Below, one piece after another: positions 1-5,868 of a stretch of DNA of 14,577 nucleotides. Both the position numbers and the translations under genes were made by a program. Each line of letters opens with the position of its first letter. Position 1 is the first letter of the stretch. The notes under the pieces were generated by a model, which saw only the letters and a list, made by a program, of their open reading frames with translations, was not told the DNA's origin and searched no databases. Origin of the DNA: Treponema sp. (lineage in GTDB: Bacteria > Spirochaetota > Spirochaetia > Treponematales > Breznakiellaceae); contig JAITAI010000283.1 of NCBI GenBank assembly GCA_031284195.1, forward strand, positions 1-14,577, in the 5' to 3' direction.

Positions 1-67
1 CTAGTAAGACCTTATATGAATCCCCGGAACTAGGTTTTGCGGTTACCCTTCTCTATCCCACTTAACC

Positions 68-1789
68 CTAACCTCGTAGCTTCCGCTGCCTCGGTACCTG
101 GGTTACCCCGGGTAAGGGCTTATAGGCCTTGAAGGATAGGTACTTAAAGGGATGAATATCCAGGGCATTGGGAAACCACCCGTCTAGTTCATCGGTATCG
201 ACGATGTTTATAGCCGGACTATAGGAAATGGGAAGCACCGTACCGCGGTCAAGGAGTAATTTTTCCGCTTCCGCCAAGGTGGCCCAGCGTTTTTCCCCAT
301 CCTCGGTCATGGACTTGTCCATCAAGTTTTCATAATCCGTATCATTGTACTGGGCATCATTCAGATTGGAATCTCTACGCCACATCTGAAGAAAGGTATA
401 GGGATCGGCAAAGTCTCCGATCCAGGTGGAAAAGCCCACCTCATAGTCGTTTTGTTTCAGCGACTGAAAGTATTGATTGTAGGGAATCACGTTGATTTTC
501 ACCGGAACCCCAAGCTTTTCCATCCAAACCCCCGCCATAAGGGTCCCGATACGGGTAGCCTCTGCTGAAGGAGTCAACTTGATGACCAGATCCGGAAGGC
601 CCACCCCTTTGGGAAACCCCGCTTCTGCCAAAAGCCGCTGAGCCTCTTCCATATCTGTACTGTCCAAGCCTTTTACTTGAGGATACCCTGGAATAGGGTA
701 AATGAGGGTTTTCGCAGGAAGCAGGTGTCCCTCTCGGATTTGCTCCCAGGGCAGCGCCAAGGAAAGGGCCCGCCGGATCCGGTGATCGTTCCAGGGCTTT
801 TCCGCGGACCTAATAAAATAATAGTGGGTGGCAAACATAGGATTGACCATGATCCCGCTCCGGTCCGTAAGGATTTCCAGGTTCACCTCCCCGGAAATCC
901 ACCGGGCTTCCCCGGAATTCCACAGGGCCGCAGCTTCATCCCCATCTTCAGTAAACTTCAAAATGATCTTATTCAAGGATACATTTTTAACGCCCCAATA
1001 TAACTCATTTTTAACCAGGACCATGCGATCCGGGTTATATTCCTCAATATAAAACGGCCCATTAGAAATCGGTGAGGCTGAAGACCAATCCGCTTGGTTC
1101 AGCATAGACGGATGAATGGGACTAAAGGAATGATGGCAGAGCATACTAGGAAAGAACGATGCCGGAGTGTTGAGCTGTACCACCAGGGTTCGCTCATCGT
1201 CGGCCCTAATGCCGATCCGTCGTGGGTCCCGGAGCCGCCCGGTCCGGTATTCCCTGGCCCCTTGGATAATATCAAACAACGATGAATAGGGGGAATTCGC
1301 CGAAGGATCCAAAAGGGATATCCAGGCCGCCCGGAAATCTTCCGCTCTAACCTTATCCCCGTTCCAGTATTTGGCATTCTCCCGGATCGTAAAGGTCCAC
1401 TGCGTTTTATCCTCCGAAACTTCCCAGTGCGCGGCGAGCCCCGGAACCGGTTCCATGGTAACCGGATGATAAGAAAAAAGGCCCTCATATAGTCCGGTAA
1501 AAAGCTGGGCTTCATAGGCCAGATAGGATTTCCGGAAATCCAACTCCAGTTCCCCTTTGGAAAAGGTTACCATAAGCTGATCCCGAACGAGGGAGCGAGG
1601 CCGAGTTTCCGCAAAATCCGGCCCTTGAGGGACTTTCCCCTGATCCGCAAGACGCTCCTGGGGTTCCCCAGGTAGCGGGGTCGCTTCTTCTCGCATAGAA
1701 GCGCTTTTGCACGATACCAAGCCCAGGATGATAACCATATATACGAGCTTAATCTTGAAACCGAGATCCCTGATATTGGACTTTTTCAT
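68..1789 (-). CDS. oppA: Oligopeptide ABC transporter substrate-binding lipoprotein (OppA family)
   Basis: This 573-residue protein should be a lipid-anchored extracytoplasmic receptor that captures peptides and hands them to an Opp-type ABC permease. The N-terminus has a basic start (MKKSNIRD), a hydrophobic stretch at about 15-25 and the lipobox LVSC with Cys27 as the likely lipidated residue. A spacer of about 40 residues precedes the SBP_bac_5 domain, which runs from about 70 to 555. Family landmarks include GLYEGLF (99-105), YWNGDKVRAEDF (141-152), NGPFYIEEY (243-251), KPWNDHRIRRALSLA (331-345) and WIGDFADPYTFL (456-467). The length suits the family. The ATG at 1787-1789 follows AGGTG at close spacing. 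No permease or ATPase gene is visible beside it, so it may be an orphan receptor or the end of an operon beyond the left edge. The ligand is not known; oppA is a family-level symbol. A TATAAT on the minus strand (1871-1876) could be its -10, but no good -35 accompanies it. Confidence 0.93.
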   Translation of the reverse strand: MKKSNIRDLGFKIKLVYMVIILGLVSCKSASMREEATPLPGEPQERLADQGKVPQGPDFAETRPRSLVRDQLMVTFSKGELELDFRKSYLAYEAQLFTGLYEGLFSYHPVTMEPVPGLAAHWEVSEDKTQWTFTIRENAKYWNGDKVRAEDFRAAWISLLDPSANSPYSSLFDIIQGAREYRTGRLRDPRRIGIRADDERTLVVQLNTPASFFPSMLCHHSFSPIHPSMLNQADWSSASPISNGPFYIEEYNPDRMVLVKNELYWGVKNVSLNKIILKFTEDGDEAAALWNSGEARWISGEVNLEILTDRSGIMVNPMFATHYYFIRSAEKPWNDHRIRRALSLALPWEQIREGHLLPAKTLIYPIPGYPQVKGLDSTDMEEAQRLLAEAGFPKGVGLPDLVIKLTPSAEATRIGTLMAGVWMEKLGVPVKINVIPYNQYFQSLKQNDYEVGFSTWIGDFADPYTFLQMWRRDSNLNDAQYNDTDYENLMDKSMTEDGEKRWATLAEAEKLLLDRGTVLPISYSPAINIVDTDELDGWFPNALDIHPFKYLSFKAYKPLPGVTQVPRQRKLRG

Positions 1790-1826
1790 ACATACACCTG
1801 TTACACTATAGATTCGACTTCATCAG

Positions 1827-1839
1827 GTACCGGCGGTAC
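1827..1839. repeat. Short inverted repeat upstream of the OppA-family gene
   Basis: GTACC-ggc-GGTAC is a perfect 5-base inverted repeat lying about 40 bases upstream of the lipoprotein start codon, between a possible minus-strand -10 (1871-1876) and the start. It could be a small operator or a hairpin in the leader. It is short, and GGTAC/GTACC words are common across this window, so chance is a real alternative. Confidence 0.25.
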
Positions 1840-1917
1840 TTACGTATCATCCAGTATATGATAACCCCTTATTATAATCGGTACTTTCTACCCTTTAGCA
1901 TAATTGAGAATAAAACC

Positions 1918-3297
1918 CTAATCCTTCTGGGCAATATCCAGCTTTTTAAGTTGTTCTGCTTCTTCCTTAAGGAGCGTATAGTCAGAACACCGCTGGTTTG
2001 CCTTGATATAGGTATTCTTCAAGGTAGAAAGTTCCGGTTTTATACCCTTTATCTGATTCCGATTTTTCTGATCAACCTTCTGCTTAAAATAATCATCCAC
2101 TGCGTTTAAGATTTTATAGAGACGCTGGACCTCCTTGATACTATGTTCGAGGAAATTCAAAAGCTGCTCATCCTCCAGGGTGTTAATCTTTGCCAGGGTC
2201 ATATTCTGGGCAGAGGAAAATTGTTTTGCCTTTTTAGCGATCCTACTGCGTAACTGGTTAAAATTGACTAGTTCTCTGACCGGAGAGGAGCCCGGATATT
2301 GATATACCACTTCATAGATGATTGGTTCCGGTTTCTTGTTTATCATCTGCGCCAAGAACCGCTTAATTTTATTCCACAGACTGAGCTTCCGGTTTGCAAG
2401 AATAGTTTCATTAGCATCTAATTTTACCCCTATTTCCAGAAAGATCGGAGCAAGCCCACTGATGATCTGAACTCCTTCCACGAGGAAATGCTTGAATGAA
2501 ACTTCCTGGGTAGGGGTCTCTTGCTTATCCTCAACAACCTTCAAGGACTGGAGGATATGTTCCTGCAATTCTGTACCCGTGGATGAATAGTCTTCTTTTA
2601 TCAATTCTTCGAGCAATTCAGTATACACAGGCTTACCCGGCATAGAAGCGGCCATGTGCTTCTTGATATCCGCCACCGATGGGCTTTTCCCTGGGGGTAT
2701 ACGGCTGCTTACCGCTGTTCGTACTTCAAGTTTATACACTTCCCGGTTAAAATCAAAGAGGATCTTTAAAGACTCCAGAATCGAACGGCTTAATCTGGCT
2801 AAACGCTGGATAAGCCCTATGATACCCCCAACCCCCAAGGCATCGGTTCCCTTCCGTAATTGATTGGTTATCTCTGCCACTGCCCGGGTAATGGGGGATG
2901 AAGACTCAGGAGAGAGATTAATCCAATCAATATATTTTATGAGACCCAGGACCCGCTTAATCCGGTCAATGGTAAAATAGGTAGTATTAAACTGATAAAA
3001 ATTTACCAATATATCAAGCTGTATATCATAATGGGACAGCCTAATAGTAAGCTGTTTATCCGTTTCAGCCTCTGAGAATGCCTCGGTTTCAGGAATTTGA
3101 ATTTCCCCGATTTGGATATCCTGTTTATAGGGATCTTCCTTAACCATTCCTTTGGTGAGTAACATATGATACAATGATTCATAAGCGTTATAGAACGCAC
3201 GGAGGTTTTCTTTTAAAGTAACTAATACCGATTTTTCTATATATTCCCGCCGAATTTGTATGGCTTCAGAAAGAGCGGTTTGATAATTTTTATCCAT
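1918..3297 (-). CDS. Hypothetical helical protein, 459 residues
   Basis: I do not recognise a family. The protein is rich in Lys, Glu, Leu, Ile and Gln and reads as almost wholly alpha-helical. There is no signal peptide and no convincing membrane helix, only two mildly hydrophobic stretches (GVGGIIGLI and GVQIISGLAPIFLEIG). The last 100 residues are strongly charged and probably coiled-coil. I chose the ATG at 3295-3297 (MDKNYQTALSEAIQIRREY). The frame stays open upstream to a TTG at 3334-3336, adding 13 residues that look unlike the rest (IYLIQWCIVKLI), with no ribosome-binding site there. The chosen ATG also lacks a clear Shine-Dalgarno sequence. Base composition is more AT-rich than the neighbours. 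It sits 128 bases before the OppA-family gene on the same strand, after a 341-base gap full of inverted repeats. A structural or scaffolding cytoplasmic role is possible but unsupported. Confidence 0.75.
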   Translation of the reverse strand: MDKNYQTALSEAIQIRREYIEKSVLVTLKENLRAFYNAYESLYHMLLTKGMVKEDPYKQDIQIGEIQIPETEAFSEAETDKQLTIRLSHYDIQLDILVNFYQFNTTYFTIDRIKRVLGLIKYIDWINLSPESSSPITRAVAEITNQLRKGTDALGVGGIIGLIQRLARLSRSILESLKILFDFNREVYKLEVRTAVSSRIPPGKSPSVADIKKHMAASMPGKPVYTELLEELIKEDYSSTGTELQEHILQSLKVVEDKQETPTQEVSFKHFLVEGVQIISGLAPIFLEIGVKLDANETILANRKLSLWNKIKRFLAQMINKKPEPIIYEVVYQYPGSSPVRELVNFNQLRSRIAKKAKQFSSAQNMTLAKINTLEDEQLLNFLEHSIKEVQRLYKILNAVDDYFKQKVDQKNRNQIKGIKPELSTLKNTYIKANQRCSDYTLLKEEAEQLKKLDIAQKD

Positions 3298-3380
3298 GAT
3301 TAATTTTACTATGCACCATTGTATCAAATAAATCAATCAAGGGAATTACCAGCCCCAGAGTCAGCATGTATAAATCTTTA

Positions 3381-3417
3381 ATTCCTTATAAAACAAAGAA
3401 ACATCTTTTATAGGAAT
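3381..3417. repeat. AT-rich hairpin upstream of the helical-protein gene
   Basis: The left arm ATTCCTTATAAAA (3381-3393) pairs with TTTTATAGGAAT (3406-3417) with a single bulged T, around a 12-base loop. Four T residues (3417-3420) end the plus-strand copy, but no plus-strand gene precedes it, so a terminator role is unlikely. It lies about 85-120 bases upstream of the start at 3297. The left half resembles the paired palindromes at 11415-11494, sharing TTCCTTAT and ACAA in register. An operator or an mRNA leader structure are both possible. Confidence 0.45.
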
Positions 3418-3463
3418 TTTATGAAGCAAACCATACCTCTTTATGGTACAGGAGATAGAATTT

Positions 3464-3573
3464 CGCAATTATCCCCCGATGGATACCCTCACAGAGTGGT
3501 TCGGGACAGGCTTCTGACCTAGGCTAGGTCTGACCTCTGATTGTGACCGGTTATACATCAGGGGATAATTGCG
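3464..3573. repeat. 110-base imperfect palindrome with nested palindrome
   Basis: CGCAATTATCCCC (3464-3476) is repeated inverted and without mismatch at 3561-3573. After one mismatch the arms continue for four more pairs, giving 18-base arms (3464-3481 and 3556-3573). Near the centre GACCTAG-g-CTAGGTC (3516-3530) is a perfect palindrome. The left inner part (3503-3519) begins GGGACAG then CTTC and GACC, loosely like the REP-type arm at 4593-4608. It may be a decayed palindromic mobile repeat or a structured RNA in the transcript between the two flanking minus-strand genes. Confidence 0.55.
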
Positions 3574-3638
3574 TAGAATTTTATATGTGCTGACCCGGGT
3601 ATCAGCCCTCCCCTCAGGTAACCGGTAGACCCTAGTAT

Positions 3639-4511
3639 TCACGGCGTGTAATGACCGGTATATTTGCGTACAAACCCCCACGGACGATAGGTCATTTTCG
3701 CCTGACGAAGCCCTTCATCCCCCAAATCCTGTTCCCGGTTAATGTAGGTACATTCCTCAGAGAGGGACGCCGCAAAGGTCTGGTTCATAAACTGATAAAT
3801 CCCCTTGTACTCATCAATGCCTTTCTCAAAATGAATGGCAAAGATGCTCCCCTGGGCCAAGGCTTCTCCTAAACACCAACCCGCGGGTTTTCCGTTTATA
3901 TAATAGATACTCCCTTGCATACCCAGTACCGTAAATAGTTCCAGCGCTTCCTTAGCCGCATGGTAATCCCCATCCTCTCCCTTGTCCTCTCGCCACCGTT
4001 CCAGGACCATCATGGCCTGGGGAAGGAGTTCCGGGCTGAGCGGCCGTTCTTCATGGCTATAGGCGCTGAGAAAGGCGTTGACTAAGTTACGTTTCTTATG
4101 ATACTTCTTCCCCGGTAATTGGGCCAGATCGGTTCTCAGGTACAGGTAGTCAAAATTATCCCGATCCTCGATGATGTCAATCCCCCAGTGAATCAGCCGC
4201 TCCCGGTTCGGGGTCAATACCGACTCGGATATGCCTTTCCAGTACTTATGGGTTTTAAAAAGTTCCTGGATCACGTCCTGTTCAGGAACCTCGCAGGGAC
4301 TCATAAAAAAACGCGTACCTTCCCGTTCCCCAGAAATAATCAGGCTATTCTTATGTAAGGCAATCTGATAATTATACCGTTTTCTGAACAAATAGAGATT
4401 GGCAAAGGTGTATTCTGAAACTCCGTCAGGGATTTGGAATAACCGGCCTTGTATCTCCGCTTGTAGTGCAAAACTTATGGGTACTAATTCAGGGTAACAA
4501 GATATGGACAT
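3639..4511 (-). CDS. DUF2156 / LPG_synthase_C GNAT-fold protein
   Basis: This 290-residue protein matches the DUF2156 family, two tandem GNAT-like folds related to the catalytic half of MprF/FmhB-type enzymes that move aminoacyl groups from tRNA to lipids or other acceptors. Family signatures are SEYTFANLYLFR (32-43), DYLYLRTDLAQLPGKKYHKK (121-140) followed by RNLVNAF, and the C-terminal block from YINREQDLGDEGLRQAK (256-272) through the PWGFVRKY segment (277-284). No membrane helices precede the domain, so unlike MprF it is a soluble stand-alone copy, and its donor and acceptor are unknown. The ATG at 4509-4511 has only a weak AGAG upstream. A possible -10 (TATATT) lies so close that the leader would be only a few bases. 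It stands alone between two repeat-rich gaps of 181 and 341 bases. Confidence 0.88.
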   Translation of the reverse strand: MSISCYPELVPISFALQAEIQGRLFQIPDGVSEYTFANLYLFRKRYNYQIALHKNSLIISGEREGTRFFMSPCEVPEQDVIQELFKTHKYWKGISESVLTPNRERLIHWGIDIIEDRDNFDYLYLRTDLAQLPGKKYHKKRNLVNAFLSAYSHEERPLSPELLPQAMMVLERWREDKGEDGDYHAAKEALELFTVLGMQGSIYYINGKPAGWCLGEALAQGSIFAIHFEKGIDEYKGIYQFMNQTFAASLSEECTYINREQDLGDEGLRQAKMTYRPWGFVRKYTGHYTP

Positions 4512-4570
4512 TATGACTCTAATATACTCTTTTTTTACCTTAATTGCGATTACGGTGAAAGGCTGTTTAG

Positions 4571-4675
4571 GTGATGATGGCTTGGGTTGAAGGGGACAGC
4601 TTCAGACATGGTGCCACACCATGCCTGAAGCTGTCCCTCCACATGTCCTCACCGATGCTTCAATCGAGGCATCAC
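4571..4675. repeat. REP-like palindromic element, about 105 bases
   Basis: The core (4592-4638) is a near-perfect hairpin. Arm 4593-4605 plus 4607-4613 pairs with 4617-4623 plus 4625-4637, with one mismatch (A4606/C4624), a CCA loop and a closing G-T wobble (about 20 pairs). The flanks continue the symmetry: TTGAAG (4587-4592) matches CTTCAA (4658-4663), and GTGATG (4571-4576) matches CATCAC (4670-4675). The right flank also forms its own 8-pair hairpin, GATGCTTC (4654-4661) with GAGGCATC (4666-4673), around an AATC loop. It follows the stop of the PII-like gene on the minus strand, but no T-run follows the stem in that direction. A mobile palindromic repeat (REP/BIME or MITE type) fits better than a standard terminator, though it could slow transcription or protect the mRNA 3' end. 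Confidence 0.6.
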
Positions 4676-4692
4676 ACCGGTTATCCCAGCCT

Positions 4693-5856
4693 TTATCCCG
4701 TACCCTCATGAGCAGGCGCCGGCTGGTTTCGGTCTTTCAGTCGAAGGGAGGTTATTGTAGAATTGGCTGAGGATATTTCAAGCATCCCTGGATTTTCCCC
4801 TTCAAAGAATCCCACATCCTGCATCCTTGCTAAGATCTTCTCTTTAATACCGGTGGATACTACCAGATCACAGATCTCTCGAGCATGAGAACTGGGACTA
4901 TGTTCCCCATCGTGCTGATGGGAACGCAATTCCAAAGTGATAAACGTGGCCCCTCCGGCTCCGTAATCCAAGGCCGCTTTACCGAATATACCCAGCGTAC
5001 CTTCTTCAGCAATGAGAGAAAGGCAGGCGAGTTCCTCTTTTGTTTCCTGTTCCGTTTTTTCCGCAGGGCTTGCCCCCAGCCGCCGCCAATCGCTGGAACC
5101 TCGGAGATCGTCTAAGGTAGCGATAACCTGTTCCATGGTGGCTGCATAATGCCGTTTTCCCCGGCGTACATGGAGGTTGACTGCCACGGCCCGGATGTAG
5201 GTTTTATACAAAAAGCCCTGTCCCGGCAGATCCAACCGGGCCTTATGGATGATCACGCTTTCCAGGAGTTCCGCATCGATCTTAGGGACAATGAAATAGA
5301 TCACTTCCTTTTCTACCGGAATGGTAATCCGTAACAATCCCAAGCGATCCCGCAGCCCCATACCATGCCCAAAGGAAATCAGGGGTACACAGAGGCCCAT
5401 CTCCAGCACCGTCGCTGCCAAAGAAGAAGCTGCGCCCCGCTGAACAATGCAGTAGATCACCGCATAGTTATCTTTACCAGGGGCTCCGCTTCCAGCCAGG
5501 GACTCTAACTTTTCCATATCAAAAGCCAAGGGGGTTTTTCGACGCATCCCCACTGTTTTGGCGTAAATGGAACCGCGGCCAGGCAAATACAGATCCGCTG
5601 CTTCTGCGATCCGACGCATGGTTCCGGTTTCATAGGCGGCCGGCACATAAAACCGGTAAAACACCGCCCGGGCTTCTTCCAGTTTAGTGGATGAACGCAG
5701 TCCCAACCAGGTGGAACGATCCAAGAGACTTATCTGTTTTGCCTGCTGAATGTATACTTCGGGAATGGCCAGGTCCTGGAGGACCTTATCAATTAAAGGG
5801 GTTACGGTATTATTAACGACACAGTTTATTTTTGAAAAAGCGGTTTGTTCAAACAT
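4693..5856 (-). CDS. Multi-domain PII-like signalling protein, partner of DUF1538
   Basis: This 387-residue soluble protein appears to carry PII-superfamily (ferredoxin-like) domains. The clearest is the middle one (about 130-222): YAVIYCIVQRG opening, a T-loop-like segment (163-182), then KEVIYFIVPKIDAELLESVI (183-202) and LDLPGQGFLY (208-217), the form seen in PII-like proteins next to transporters. A similar strand-helix-strand pattern precedes it: INCVVNNTVTPLIDKVLQ (10-27), FYRFYVP (66-72) and LYLPGRGSIY (89-98). A third copy follows at about 276-366: LACLSLIAEEG, GAGGATFITLE, ICDLVVSTGIKEKIL and ENPGMLEI. PII proteins usually work as trimers that bind ATP/ADP or other ligands and gate a partner through the T-loop. 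The ATG at 5854-5856 has AGGAG six bases upstream, overlapping the stop of the DUF1538 gene, which suggests translational coupling. The middle domain is well supported; the outer two are my reading of pattern similarity. Confidence 0.8.
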   Translation of the reverse strand: MFEQTAFSKINCVVNNTVTPLIDKVLQDLAIPEVYIQQAKQISLLDRSTWLGLRSSTKLEEARAVFYRFYVPAAYETGTMRRIAEAADLYLPGRGSIYAKTVGMRRKTPLAFDMEKLESLAGSGAPGKDNYAVIYCIVQRGAASSLAATVLEMGLCVPLISFGHGMGLRDRLGLLRITIPVEKEVIYFIVPKIDAELLESVIIHKARLDLPGQGFLYKTYIRAVAVNLHVRRGKRHYAATMEQVIATLDDLRGSSDWRRLGASPAEKTEQETKEELACLSLIAEEGTLGIFGKAALDYGAGGATFITLELRSHQHDGEHSPSSHAREICDLVVSTGIKEKILARMQDVGFFEGENPGMLEISSANSTITSLRLKDRNQPAPAHEGTG

Positions 5857-5862
5857 GGCATA

Positions 5863-5868
5863 CTCCTA
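5863..5868 (-). promoter_or_regulatory. Coupled ribosome-binding site for the PII-like gene
   Basis: On the minus strand AGGAG (5863-5867) overlaps the TAG stop of the DUF1538 gene (5866-5868) and lies six bases before the ATG of the PII-like gene. Ribosomes ending on the membrane protein would be placed to restart on its partner, which fits a fixed ratio of the two. Confidence 0.7.

Larger units (their letters stand above)
3298..3638. other. 341-base intergenic region dense in inverted repeats
   Basis: No open frame here looks like a gene. The stretch holds, in order, a long AT-rich hairpin (3381-3417), a 6-base hairpin ACCATA/TATGGT (3430-3447), and a 110-base imperfect palindrome (3464-3573) with a nested perfect palindrome (3516-3530). 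The word TGACC recurs at 3515, 3531, 3544 and 3591. A weak minus-strand promoter for the helical-protein gene may lie around TATACA (3368-3373). No clean terminator with a T-run is present for the DUF2156 gene ending at 3639. Confidence 0.6.

Noticed and set aside
1099..1515. 138-codon minus-strand open frame
   Set aside because: It overlaps the OppA-family gene in another frame and its Arg/Pro/Gly-rich product is typical of an out-of-frame reading.
3298..3336. TTG start adding 13 residues to the helical protein
   Set aside because: No ribosome-binding site precedes the TTG, and the extra residues are hydrophobic and out of character with the protein.
3469..3681. 70-codon minus-strand frame in the repeat-rich gap
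   Set aside because: It overlaps the end of the DUF2156 gene, has no ribosome-binding site and crosses the large palindrome; the product shows no pattern.
4592..4638. Intrinsic terminator for the PII-like gene
   Set aside because: The stem is strong, but on the minus strand it is followed by mixed sequence (CCTTCAACCC) with no T-run.
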